From the NCBI RefSeq assembly GCF_030527965.1, contig NZ_JAUMZU010000001.1:150141-201165 (forward strand): a stretch of DNA of 51,025 bases. Reading direction: 5' to 3'. This document shows, piece by piece, positions 17,975-26,865 of the stretch. The position numbers and the translations under genes are program-made. The notes under the pieces were generated by a model. The model had not been told where the DNA came from. It saw nothing but the letters and a program-made list of their open reading frames with translations, and did no database searches. Position 1 is the stretch's first letter. Every line of letters starts with the position of its first letter. This DNA comes from Neisseria sp. GTDB lineage: Bacteria; Pseudomonadota; Gammaproteobacteria; Burkholderiales; Neisseriaceae.

Positions 17975-18472
17975 ATGAATAAAAATAAACTGATCATTCT
18001 TATAGTAGCCATCATCACCGCATTCGGCTGGCAATACTCGGATAAATTAATCAAACAATCCAAAAATCATGAAACCATTACCGCGTCTTCTGATGCCACC
18101 GACAATTCACAGATAGATGATGATACAAAAACAGCCGCTTTCGAACAAAAATTAAAGGAGGCTCATCAAAACAATCAGAGCAATCTGCAAATCGAAGGCA
18201 AAGGCATAGTGAGTAAAGTTCTGCTGGATGATAACAAAGGCTCTCGCCACCAGCGTTTTATCATTAGGTTAAATAATGGCCAAACCATCTTAATTGCGCA
18301 CAATATCGATTTGGCACAAAAAATTAAAAACTTGCGAAAAGGCGACACAGTTAAGTTTTACGGCGAGTATGAATGGAGCAAACAAGGTGGTGTCATTCAT
18401 TGGACTCATAAAGACCCGTCACAAAAGCACACAGACGGCTGGCTAGAGCATCAAGGGCAAATTTATCAATAA
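17975..18472 (+). CDS. DUF3465 family exported protein
   Basis: The 165-residue product has an N-terminal hydrophobic signal or anchor (about residues 5 to 20), a polar linker, then a domain of about 95 residues with the family blocks GKGIVSKVLLDDNKGSRHQR, FIIRLNNGQTILIAHNIDLA and KGDTVKFYGEYEWSKQGG, ending in VIHWTHKDP and DGWLEHQGQIYQ. Its short beta strands resemble an OB-type barrel (inference). The domain is presumably periplasmic. The molecular role of the family is unknown. It is the last backbone gene before the degraded stretch. Confidence 0.85.
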   Translation: MNKNKLIILIVAIITAFGWQYSDKLIKQSKNHETITASSDATDNSQIDDDTKTAAFEQKLKEAHQNNQSNLQIEGKGIVSKVLLDDNKGSRHQRFIIRLNNGQTILIAHNIDLAQKIKNLRKGDTVKFYGEYEWSKQGGVIHWTHKDPSQKHTDGWLEHQGQIYQ

Positions 18473-18552
18473 AGTATTATAAGGATAAAAATTGGTTGAT
18501 GTATATTTAACTTGCAAATTATTTAACATAATAGTGATTATGCGAAATTAAA

Positions 18553-18663
18553 ATGATTACTATTGTAGTAAAAAAGGCGGTATCAGTAAAACATCTAACA
18601 CTGCCAACCTAGGCGCCCGCCTCGCCAATATGGGTTATGTTGTATTGTTAGTGGAGCTAATGT
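18553..18663 (+). pseudogene. parA/soj-like ATPase remnant
   Basis: Starting at ATG 18553 the sequence reads MITIVV, then after a frameshift (a few bases lost near 18571) continues as KGGISKTSNTANLGARLANM, GYVVLLVE. This is the deviant Walker A motif and first helix of a ParA-type partition ATPase (normally NQKGGxGKT). The invariant second glycine-lysine pair is altered, about 40 residues remain of some 260, and the frame stops soon after. No parB, replication gene or site is visible. It is a relic, probably of a mobile island or plasmid. Confidence 0.6.
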
Positions 18664-19078
18664 CACATAATCCTTTATTATATTTAATAAAACAATGATA
18701 TTTTAAGACTTTGTTGGCAGTCATTTTAGTTTTATTACTTGCATTTTCTATTTTTTTTAACTAAACTGGATATATGTCCAATATATAAATTATATAAATC
18801 ATTATGTTATGTCTCAAACTACTCACAACCAATTTATTGAAGCTGGATCAGAGCATAGTGGCTCAAGCGTTGATGTCGCAATATTTCATGTATCTGATGA
18901 GAGGTGTAATGGTGCCGATGGTTATTGGCTTGCGTGTAATTGAAGTGGGCATCGCGCCCGAAGCGTATCGAATGGGCGATTCATGCTTTGTTTGGCAAAC
19001 ATTACGAAACGCCGGAATCGAAAAATAAAGAAATGGCCGTTCTTGGCTAATTGATGATAAATCTCCACGGAGTATCCC
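18664..19078. other. Degraded stretch before the exporter operon
   Basis: About 415 AT-rich bases contain short open pieces in all three plus-strand frames: one from ATG 18809 of 44 codons (ending ...ADGYWLACN), one ending in RPKRIEWAIHALFGKHYETP before a TAA near 19048, and one 74-codon frame from 18804. The pieces look protein-like but break at every step. I cannot name the parent gene or genes. A ribosome site (GGAG) for the next gene lies at its right end. Confidence 0.5.
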
Positions 19079-20056
19079 ATGAAAAAAAACTGGTTCGTTG
19101 TTCCGGCTGTCATTGCCGCTTTGGCAGCAGCTGGCTGGTATGTGTATCAAAAGCAGAATGCAAGCGCCCTGCCCGCTGGTTTTACTCAATCAAACGGGCG
19201 ATTAGAATTGGAGCGTTTCGACGTAGCCAGTTTGTATCCCGGGCGGATCAAAACGATGCGGGTGGATGAAGGCAGCCGAGTAAAAGAAGGCGATATTTTG
19301 GCCGAGCTTTCCTCCGAAACCAGCAATAGCCGCGTTGAAGCGGCCAAAGCGCAAAAACAACGTGCTCAAGAAGGTTCTGCCCGCGCCGATGCGGAAATCA
19401 AGGCTTACGAGCAGCGGTTGAAAGTGGCGCAGCTGGACTTGGATAATGCGCAGAAATTGCGAAGCGACGAATTGGTGTCGGACAGTGAAGTGAAAAAACG
19501 CCGTGCCGAACGCGATAGCGCCGCGGCTGCCTTGCAATCGGCTCGTGCCGCACGGTCGGAATCGCTAGCCTCGGTCAAAGCGGCGCAGGCGCAGATTGAT
19601 GAGGCTTCTTCCGCCAACGACGATATGGTTATCCGCAGCCCGAAAACCGGAATGGTTGAATACAAAATCGCCGAAGTTGGCAATGTCATCGCCTCGGGAG
19701 GCAAAGTGGTAAGCCTACTTGATCCGTCAGACGCATCCATGAATATTTTCTTGCCCAACGGTGATATGAGCCGTTTGAAAGTGGGCGATGAGGCGCGCAT
19801 CGTTTTAGACGGAATCCAAGCCGTGTTTCCTGCGGTGATTTCGTTTATTGCAACCGATGCCCAGTTCACGCCCAAAAGCGTGGAAACGCGGAACGAGCGT
19901 GAAAAGTTGATGTTTAAAGTGAAATTGAAAGTGCCGATGGAAACAGCTTTGAAATACCAAGGCTTGCTCAAAGGCGGCATGACCGGCAACGGCTATGTGC
20001 GCACCGATACCAAAGCGCAATGGCCTTCCAATTTGACTGTTAAATTGCCGGATTAG
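19079..20056 (+). CDS. yhiI: HlyD-type periplasmic adaptor of the exporter (YhiI-like)
   Basis: Membrane-fusion adaptor of 325 residues: an N-terminal membrane anchor (about 5 to 23), a lipoyl half (VASLYPGRIKTMRVDEGSRV), a long coiled-coil hairpin (about 85 to 170, rich in A, K, Q and R), the second lipoyl half (IRSPKTGMVEYKIAEVGNVI) and a beta-barrel part. Such adaptors connect inner-membrane ABC pumps to an outer-membrane duct. The order adaptor, two-ATPase permease, permease equals E. coli yhiI-rbbA-yhhJ. GGAG precedes ATG 19079. It heads the operon, although a broken SRPBCC gene lies between it and rbbA. Confidence 0.87.
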   Translation: MKKNWFVVPAVIAALAAAGWYVYQKQNASALPAGFTQSNGRLELERFDVASLYPGRIKTMRVDEGSRVKEGDILAELSSETSNSRVEAAKAQKQRAQEGSARADAEIKAYEQRLKVAQLDLDNAQKLRSDELVSDSEVKKRRAERDSAAAALQSARAARSESLASVKAAQAQIDEASSANDDMVIRSPKTGMVEYKIAEVGNVIASGGKVVSLLDPSDASMNIFLPNGDMSRLKVGDEARIVLDGIQAVFPAVISFIATDAQFTPKSVETRNEREKLMFKVKLKVPMETALKYQGLLKGGMTGNGYVRTDTKAQWPSNLTVKLPD

Positions 20057-20159
20057 TATTAGCGTATGAAAATGATGGCTTTCAGATATACATTTGAATG
20101 TGATATTCCTAAATGTCTAACCCCTGGCAGCATGCTTGTCTGAACAAAAAGGAAACCCA

Positions 20160-20408
20160 ATGAGAAAAACTTTGATCACCGAAGCCCTTACCCAAGCACC
20201 TGCGGCAGACGTATGGCGGATTTTGATTGATTTTGCTAGCTGCCCTCAACTGCAAGTATTATGCAGTAGATTACCCGATGGTCAAACTAATGGCTTACTG
20301 GTCAATTTATTTGCACTCTCATTTGAAAATGACACGTTAGCCAGGTTTAAGCAAACGAACGAAGCGTTGAAACTGAGGGCGGAACGGGTCGACCTGATAC
20401 CTGCTTAA
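20160..20408 (+). pseudogene. SRPBCC-family gene with internal deletion
   Basis: An open frame of 82 codons begins MRKTLITEALTQAPAADVWR, ILIDFAS, the opening strand and helix of an SRPBCC (START-like) fold. It ends with ARFKQTNEALKLRAERVD, which resembles the long C-terminal helix of the same fold. About 60 residues of the central beta grip are missing, so it cannot form the ligand pocket. AAAGGAAA precedes ATG 20160. A one-mismatch uptake sequence (TGCTTGTCTGAA) lies 26 bases upstream. It could still be translated, but as a remnant. The family assignment rests on two short blocks. Confidence 0.5.
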
Positions 20409-20422
20409 AAAATAGAGCAATC

Positions 20423-23266
20423 ATGATGAATAGCCAAGAAACTGCTGTTTCCCTCCAATCCGTATCACATCATTACGGCAAAGTCCGCGCGCTGAACGAC
20501 ATATCGTTTTCCTTGCCGCGCGGCGTTACCGTAGGCCTAATCGGGCCGGACGGCGTAGGCAAATCGACTTTGCTCTCACTGATTGCCGGCGTACGGATTA
20601 TCCAAACAGGCACGGTCGACGTGTTGGGCGGCGATATGGCCGATAAGGCCGTGCGGCAGGAAATGTCACACCGCATCGCCTACATGCCGCAGGGTTTGGG
20701 TAAAAACCTTTACCCGACGCTTTCCGTTTATGAAAACGTCGATTTCCACGCGCGGCTGTTCGGGCTTAAAGCGAAAGAACGCAAAACCCGAATCGGCAGG
20801 CTGCTGGAAGCAACCGGACTGGCGCCCTTTCCTGATCGGGCGGCAGGCAAACTTTCCGGCGGGATGAAGCAAAAGCTGAGCTTGTGTTGCGCCCTTGTAC
20901 ATTCGCCCGACCTGCTGATTCTTGATGAGCCGACCACTGGTGTCGACCCTCTGTCAAGGCGCCAATTCTGGTCGCTGGTCAATGATTTGCTCCATGAAAC
21001 CAGCGGCATGACCGTTATTGTTGCTACGGCTTATATCGATGAAGCGGAACAATTCCAGCATTTGCTGGCAATGGACGACGGCAAGCTGTTGGTAAACGCC
21101 CCTACCAATGAAGTCATGGCGCGTTACGGCGCCCGTACGCTGGAAGAAGCCTATGTCAAAATGCTGCCGGAGGAAAAGCAACAAGGAGCTGGCGCTTTGG
21201 AAATTACCCCGTTTATCGCCGACCCGAACTCTCCCCCTGCTATGGAAGCCCATAACCTGACCAAGCGTTTCGGACAGTTTACCGCAGTTGACCATGTCAG
21301 CTTCAAAATTGAAAAAGGTGAAATTTTTGGCTTTCTGGGCTCCAACGGCTGCGGCAAATCAACTACGATGAAAATGCTTACCGGCCTGCTGCCCGCCACC
21401 GAAGGAAGCGCCGAATTGCTTGGGCAACCGATTAATGCTGGTAATCTGGCAACACGGATGCGCGTGGGTTATATGTCGCAAGCGTTTTCGCTATATGAAG
21501 AGCTGACGGTACGTCAAAACCTTGAATTGCATGCCAAACTCTATCAGATGGGCGACGCAAGCGCGCAAGCGGTGGAAGATGCGCTGACTCAATTCGATTT
21601 AAGCACGGTGGCTGATACCAAGCCTTCTTCCCTACCACTGGGCATCCGCCAGCGCCTTCAGCTAGCAGCCGCCTGTCTGCATCATCCGGAGGTATTGATT
21701 CTGGACGAGCCGACCTCCGGTGTCGACCCGGCCGCACGCGATATGTTTTGGCGCACGCTGCTGAAATTATCGCGCCAAGACCGCATTACCATCTTTGTTT
21801 CCACTCATTTTATGAACGAAGTCGACCGCTGCGATCGCATCTCGCTCATGCACCGTGGGCGAGTGCTCGCTGTCGGCACGCCTAAAGAAGTAGTAGAGAA
21901 AAGCGGCAAAGAAAATACAGAAGAAGCGTTTATCTATTATCTGGAACAAGATGCTGTAAGAGAAGCGCAAGAAGAAGGCCTGTCTGAAAAAGCAGTGCCC
22001 GCCCCTACTTTGCCTATAGAAAACGAAAAGGCCAACTTATTCGAGCAAACGGCCGCGTCTGCTAGCGACCCTCAGCAACAAACAACTGGTTTAAGCCTGT
22101 CTGAAAAATCGATAGGCGACAAACAACGCCGCACTCGTTCGCTTAAATATTGGTTTTCCACCGTACGCACCTTTGCTGCGCGCGAAGCGAAAGAATTGCT
22201 GCGTGACCGTATCCGGTTGTTTTTCGCCGCCTTCGGCCCGGTGATTATGTTGGCCTCTATCGGCTGGGCGATTTCGTTTGATGTAAACGAGCTCAAATAT
22301 GCGGTACTCGATCACGACCAATCTTCTGAAAGCCGCCGAGTGGTTGAATATTTCCGTGGGTCGTCGTACTTCCAAGAAATGCCGCCACCCGCAGGTCTGC
22401 GCAATGCCGAAGCTATGCTCAAAAGCCACCGCGTTTCGCTGGTGCTGGATATTCCTGCCGGTTTCGGGCGCCGCGCCAGCCAAGTTGAACAGCCGGAAAT
22501 AGGCGTGTATATCGACGGGGTCGAGCCTTTTAACGCGGCGGCCATCTCCAACTATGTTTCCGCCATAATGAACAGTTATAACAAAGAGGTGCTGAAAGAA
22601 CGCGGCATCGAGCTGCCTACATATGCTGAGCTGGCTCCCCGCTTTATGTATAATCAAGATTTCAAAAGCGTTAATGCTGTTACGCCTAATGTAATTATGC
22701 TAGTGCTGATGATGATACCCGCCATCATGACGGCGCTGTCTGTTGTTCGGGAACGCGAAATCGGATCTATTGCCAATTTATATGCCAGCCCTGCCGCTGT
22801 GTCACAATATTTGATTGGCAAGCAAATTCCTTATCTGGTGATAGGACTGTTCAATTTTGCTATTTTGTCTATGATGTTAGTGCTTTGGTTCGGCGTACCC
22901 TTGAAAGGCTCGTTGATCGCCCTTGTCTTGGGTTCGCTGCTGTACACCAGTTCATCGACTGCGCTAGGGCTGTTAATTTCATCGTTCACCAAATCGCAAA
23001 CCGCTGCTTTCTTTATTGCTTCTCTCGGTACTATGATTCCGACGATAAACTTTTCCGGGATGAAGTATCCCGTTTCCTCTATGAGCGGCGGTGCCTATGT
23101 CATGGGCATGGGTTTTCCCGCTTCATGGTTTCAACGCATCAGCATGGGCGGCTTTACCAAGGGTTTGGGCATCACAGACTTTGCTACAGAATATGCCGCA
23201 CTTGCTGCCTTCGGCACCGCTTATTTATTGCTGGCATGCATATTATTAAAAAAACAGGAAAAGTAG
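20423..23266 (+). CDS. rbbA: Fused double-ATPase and permease ABC exporter protein (RbbA-like)
   Basis: 947 residues: ATPase domain 1 (Walker A GPDGVGKST at 41 to 49, signature LSGGMKQKLSLC, LLILDEPTTGVD), ATPase domain 2 (GSNGCGKSTTMK near 310, degenerate signature LPLGIRQRLQLAA, VLILDEPTSGVD), a linker of about 100 residues, then an ABC-2 permease domain with one N-terminal and five clustered C-terminal membrane segments. This equals E. coli RbbA (YhiH), once described as a ribosome-associated ATPase but structurally an exporter. The linker contains two in-frame uptake-sequence cores (21976 and 22093). It works with the adaptor upstream and YhhJ downstream. The substrate is unknown. Confidence 0.92.
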   Translation: MMNSQETAVSLQSVSHHYGKVRALNDISFSLPRGVTVGLIGPDGVGKSTLLSLIAGVRIIQTGTVDVLGGDMADKAVRQEMSHRIAYMPQGLGKNLYPTLSVYENVDFHARLFGLKAKERKTRIGRLLEATGLAPFPDRAAGKLSGGMKQKLSLCCALVHSPDLLILDEPTTGVDPLSRRQFWSLVNDLLHETSGMTVIVATAYIDEAEQFQHLLAMDDGKLLVNAPTNEVMARYGARTLEEAYVKMLPEEKQQGAGALEITPFIADPNSPPAMEAHNLTKRFGQFTAVDHVSFKIEKGEIFGFLGSNGCGKSTTMKMLTGLLPATEGSAELLGQPINAGNLATRMRVGYMSQAFSLYEELTVRQNLELHAKLYQMGDASAQAVEDALTQFDLSTVADTKPSSLPLGIRQRLQLAAACLHHPEVLILDEPTSGVDPAARDMFWRTLLKLSRQDRITIFVSTHFMNEVDRCDRISLMHRGRVLAVGTPKEVVEKSGKENTEEAFIYYLEQDAVREAQEEGLSEKAVPAPTLPIENEKANLFEQTAASASDPQQQTTGLSLSEKSIGDKQRRTRSLKYWFSTVRTFAAREAKELLRDRIRLFFAAFGPVIMLASIGWAISFDVNELKYAVLDHDQSSESRRVVEYFRGSSYFQEMPPPAGLRNAEAMLKSHRVSLVLDIPAGFGRRASQVEQPEIGVYIDGVEPFNAAAISNYVSAIMNSYNKEVLKERGIELPTYAELAPRFMYNQDFKSVNAVTPNVIMLVLMMIPAIMTALSVVREREIGSIANLYASPAAVSQYLIGKQIPYLVIGLFNFAILSMMLVLWFGVPLKGSLIALVLGSLLYTSSSTALGLLISSFTKSQTAAFFIASLGTMIPTINFSGMKYPVSSMSGGAYVMGMGFPASWFQRISMGGFTKGLGITDFATEYAALAAFGTAYLLLACILLKKQEK

Positions 23267-23300
23267 ACCACCTACCGCAACCAACCGATGAAAGTCGACC

Positions 23301-24428
23301 ATGCAAACTTTAAAAAACACAGCCTCCCTTTGTTATAAAGAGTTGCGTAGCCTGTTGGGAGATACAACGCTGGTAATTCTGATTATTTGGGTATTTACCG
23401 CCCTGATTTATTCCACCGCCACCGGTGCCACCACCGATGTGAATCATGCCGGCATCGGTATTATCGATCTAGATCAAAGCCAGCTTACCCGACGCATCAG
23501 CGATGCGATGCTACCGCCGCATTTCCAAAAACCCATCAGCGTGAAGCGCGAAGAGGTAGATGATTTGATGGATAAAAGTAAGCTGGTATTCGTGCTTGAA
23601 TTTCCGCCCAATTTTCAGCACGACCTGGAAGCTGGTCGCACGCCCAAAGTTCAATTGCTAACGGATGCCACCACTATGACTCAGTCAGGCCAAGGGCAAA
23701 ATTATATTGCACAGATTCTACAAGACGAAATCACCCGATTTCTGCATCTGAAAGGAGTAGCCGTTAAGTTAATGCCCGTTAAACCGGTTATTAACATTCA
23801 ATTTAACCCCAACAGAGAGAGCAGCTGGTTATCTTCGGTAATGGAAGTGGATAACATGATTGCTTTGATTACACTGGTGCTGGTCGGTGCGGCTATTATC
23901 CGCGAACGTGAGCAGGGCACCATTGAGCACTTACTGGTAATGCCCGTGACTGCTACAGAAATCGTATTGTCTAAGATTCTGTCCAATGGATTGGTTGTTT
24001 GTACTGCTGCAACGCTATCACTTTATTTTATGGCGGGAAAAGTCATCGGCGTTCCTATCGTTGGATCGTTTCCTCTTTATGTTTTGGGTGTAATATTGTT
24101 TATGTTTTCTGTTTCTTCACTGGCGGTCATGCTGGCCACATTAGCGCCTACCATGCCGCAATACAGTTTGTTGATGATGCCGACTTATATCGTCGCATTG
24201 ATGTTTTCCGGTTCGTCTTCGCCGCGCAGCAATATGCCTGAAGCGGCACAAGCCATCAGCGAATATTGGCCGACCACGCTATTTGCCAAGTTTGCACAAA
24301 ATGTGGTGTTTCGCGGCGCAGGCGTAGAAACGGTATGGCCACAGTTGGTAGGCTTAGCGGTTACCGGCGGAATATTTCTGCTGTTTGCGTTAAGCCGGTT
24401 TAGAAAAATGCTGGAGAAGCAAGGCTAA
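23301..24428 (+). CDS. yhhJ: ABC-2 type permease (YhhJ-like)
   Basis: 375 residues, the same length as E. coli YhhJ. One membrane segment near residues 23 to 40 is followed by a large periplasmic domain (about 45 to 180) and five membrane segments from 190 on, the ABC-2 permease plan. IREREQGTIEHLLVMPVT is the cytoplasmic coupling motif that meets the ATPase. The start ATG 23301 lies 34 bases behind rbbA, so they are surely co-transcribed. It should pair with the permease half of RbbA in the exporter. A TG-wadDUS pair lies downstream. Confidence 0.92.
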   Translation: MQTLKNTASLCYKELRSLLGDTTLVILIIWVFTALIYSTATGATTDVNHAGIGIIDLDQSQLTRRISDAMLPPHFQKPISVKREEVDDLMDKSKLVFVLEFPPNFQHDLEAGRTPKVQLLTDATTMTQSGQGQNYIAQILQDEITRFLHLKGVAVKLMPVKPVINIQFNPNRESSWLSSVMEVDNMIALITLVLVGAAIIREREQGTIEHLLVMPVTATEIVLSKILSNGLVVCTAATLSLYFMAGKVIGVPIVGSFPLYVLGVILFMFSVSSLAVMLATLAPTMPQYSLLMMPTYIVALMFSGSSSPRSNMPEAAQAISEYWPTTLFAKFAQNVVFRGAGVETVWPQLVGLAVTGGIFLLFALSRFRKMLEKQG

Positions 24429-24442
24429 AAGCCGATTTGATA

Positions 24443-24520
24443 TTCAGACAGGCTTTTGATGGATACACGGTCAATCATATTAAACAACGAAACGCATGCC
24501 ATCCAAAATGCCTGTCTGAA
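24443..24520. repeat. Long-loop inverted uptake-sequence pair
   Basis: A reverse AGGCT-variant copy (24443-24454) and an exact forward TG-wadDUS (24509-24520) lie 54 bases apart between the convergent yhhJ and YagU-like genes. The loop is long for a terminator, though the pair could still fold. Confidence 0.7.
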
Positions 24521-24528
24521 AAGTTTGA

Positions 24529-25095
24529 TTAGCGTGATACCCAATCGCCTTTGATAGGACGGGCAAAATAAGCGAGTACGGCAATCATGCACACCTCAAT
24601 AGCAACCGACCAATAAATGTGACCGAGGATTTCACTCCAAAGCTCGGCCTGATTAAGATTCCACAACCATCCTGTGGCACCATCTGCATAAGCCGGATTC
24701 CGGAAGCCCAGCAACGGAATCAGAAAACCGTGCATCACAATGGTAATGATAAGACCGTAAAGCGCACCGTACCACAAACGGATTTTCGGCCAATAAACCG
24801 AGCCGACTACATATACAAAAGCGAAGGCAAAACTGAACAGCCAGTGATACAAAGTAACCGCCCCCGGAATAGTAATGCCCTGGTAAACATAATCCAATGA
24901 ATGCGAATTAAAACCCAAAGGCCCGAGCCAAGCATCAATATGGGCACCCGGAGGAGAAATTTCTCCCTTCATGCGGGGCGGCATATTTACTTCCGAACCC
25001 CATTTTACCAACGAGCTGAAAAAGCCACCGACAAGCGTAGTCCAAATAATGATCTGGGCATTGGAAGAAGATTTGCGGTATTCGGTTTCAGACAT
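24529..25095 (-). CDS. yagU: YagU-family inner-membrane protein (DUF1440)
   Basis: 188 residues with four hydrophobic segments (about 14-30, 78-100, 105-125, 155-178). The family features FSSLVKWGSEVNMPPR near residue 25, HWLFSFAFAFVYVVGSVYWP and WSEILGHIYWSVAIEVCM match E. coli YagU, which has been linked to acid resistance. An inner-membrane location is expected. The start ATG 25095 follows AAGGAGTTTCCC. It is monocistronic and is divergent from the outer-membrane efflux gene, with 267 bases between. Confidence 0.85.
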   Translation of the reverse strand: MSETEYRKSSSNAQIIIWTTLVGGFFSSLVKWGSEVNMPPRMKGEISPPGAHIDAWLGPLGFNSHSLDYVYQGITIPGAVTLYHWLFSFAFAFVYVVGSVYWPKIRLWYGALYGLIITIVMHGFLIPLLGFRNPAYADGATGWLWNLNQAELWSEILGHIYWSVAIEVCMIAVLAYFARPIKGDWVSR

Positions 25096-25362
25096 GGGAA
25101 ACTCCTTAAAATTATGGTTTTGAAAAGTAACTCTAATTGAGGTTATGTTCTGACTATGAAACTAAGCAAACGTTCCCTGAAATCCCATATTGCATAAAAA
25201 GAATTTATTTTATGCAAAATGATACCTCAGTTTCGATAAAAACGCTGGCTTGCCAGAAAAAATGGCATAGAAATGTATTCGACATTAAGAAGCATCGCAA
25301 AGCCTGACAACCAACGCCGAATCAGGTTGAAAACGCAGAACATTTAGATTAAGGATATTGAT

Positions 25363-26835
25363 ATGACATCAAAAAGTTTACTTTTCACCGGTAGCATACT
25401 GACTCTGCTGTTGGCCGCCTGTCAAAACACCCGCATACCGCTTGACAGTGAAATCCAGCTGCCCCAGGCATTCGAAGCCTCTGCAACAGCAAAAGGCAGC
25501 GAGGAAATCGGCAGCTGGTGGCAGCAATGGCATGATCCTGTGCTTAGCAATCTGATTGAGCAAGGTTTGCGGCAAAACCATGATATCCGCATCGCCCGCA
25601 GCCGCCTGCAGGAAGCACGTGCCAACACCCGTTTGGCCGAAGCCGATAAAGGTCCAAGTGCAAACTTAAGCGCCAAAGGATCCCGTATGAATTCCCGAAT
25701 CAATAATCCGTTGAATGAGCAAATCCGTTCCGCCTTGGGGCAAAACCCGCAGGCCGCCGCCCTGTCAGCCGACCATTTCAGCTTGAAAGGCAACAGCCTT
25801 ACCGGCGGCTTGACCGCATCGTGGGAACCGGATATTTTTGGTCAAAAGCGAAGCGATGCCGATGCCGCGTACTATGCTCAAATGGGAGCGCAGGAACAAG
25901 TTTATGGCGCTCAAATGCTGGTAGCTGCAGAAATTGCCGATAATTATTTTAAAGCACGCGCCGCCCAAATGCGTTTGAAAACCGCGGAAAACACCATTAT
26001 TACGCTACAGCGGATGCTCCGTTACGTTGAAGGCCGTTTCAAAGCAGGTCAAACAACCGCCTACGAAATAGAACAAGTCCGCACTCAGCTCACATCAGCT
26101 CAAGCCAAACAAAGTACCATTAATGCTGAATATGCAGCTTATGTACGCAATATTGCGGTTCTGACCGGACAAACATCACAAGGCTTTACCCTGCCCATCA
26201 GTCAAATCAACATATTGGCCAACCAACCTGCGGCACCTAGCGGTCAAACACCGCAAGGCTTGCTTGAACGTCGGCCCGATATCCGTGCCAACGCCGCACA
26301 AGTCAACGCCTATGCGGCCAAGTTAGCCAGTGCCAAAGCCGACTTATTACCTCGTTTTTCCATCAACTTTCTCGGACAAGGTACGATTAGCATCGATAGC
26401 GCGTCCGATTTAAAAGGCTGGGGCAGCCTTTTATCGGCAAACATACAGGTTCCTATTTTTACCAACGGCCGCATTAAAGCCAATATCGACGCTGCCGATG
26501 CCCGTCTGAAAACCGCTCTGCTTCAATATGACCAAACACTGCTCAAAGCACTAAGCGAAGTTGACACCGCATACCAAACCGAAAATGCACAAGGCCGTCA
26601 AAGCATATTGCTAAGCAGTGCATACAAACAAGCCGCAAAGCAAGCAACAGATGCTGAAAAGCTATTCCGTTACGGCAATAAAACCTTGGACAACACCCTA
26701 ACCGCCCGCCTAAATGCAGAGCAGACGCAAGAAAACCTCATCCAATCCCGCCTCGCCCATGCACAGACCATGCTCGGGCTATATAAAGCATTAGGGGGCG
26801 GTTGGTCGATAGATAGTAAAGGAAATACTCGATAG
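25363..26835 (+). CDS. TolC/NodT-type outer-membrane efflux lipoprotein
   Basis: 490 residues with a signal peptide ending in LLLAAC (lipobox, cysteine near 20), then the NodT-type tandem outer-membrane efflux repeats: ASATAKGSEEIGSWWQQWHD, LIEQGLRQNHDIRIARSRL, then LTASWEPDIFGQKRSDADAA in the middle, the LLERRPDIRANAAQVNAYAA motif and SANIQVPIFTNGRIKANID toward the end. It forms a trimeric duct across the outer membrane for RND or ABC pumps. It is not next to an RND pump, so a partnership with the YhiI-RbbA-YhhJ exporter about 1 kb upstream is possible (inference). AAGGATATTGAT precedes ATG 25363. Confidence 0.93.
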   Translation: MTSKSLLFTGSILTLLLAACQNTRIPLDSEIQLPQAFEASATAKGSEEIGSWWQQWHDPVLSNLIEQGLRQNHDIRIARSRLQEARANTRLAEADKGPSANLSAKGSRMNSRINNPLNEQIRSALGQNPQAAALSADHFSLKGNSLTGGLTASWEPDIFGQKRSDADAAYYAQMGAQEQVYGAQMLVAAEIADNYFKARAAQMRLKTAENTIITLQRMLRYVEGRFKAGQTTAYEIEQVRTQLTSAQAKQSTINAEYAAYVRNIAVLTGQTSQGFTLPISQINILANQPAAPSGQTPQGLLERRPDIRANAAQVNAYAAKLASAKADLLPRFSINFLGQGTISIDSASDLKGWGSLLSANIQVPIFTNGRIKANIDAADARLKTALLQYDQTLLKALSEVDTAYQTENAQGRQSILLSSAYKQAAKQATDAEKLFRYGNKTLDNTLTARLNAEQTQENLIQSRLAHAQTMLGLYKALGGGWSIDSKGNTR

Positions 26836-26865
26836 GTATTGAAAATATATCTGTAAAAATAACAA

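Noticed and set aside
18804-19028. A 74-codon frame as a possible gene
   Set aside because: No ribosome site, and protein-like pieces in the other two frames of the same stretch show that the region is decayed; reported as a degraded stretch instead.
22091-22657. A 188-codon minus-strand frame inside rbbA
   Set aside because: Antisense to the well-supported permease domain; no start signal and no family resemblance.
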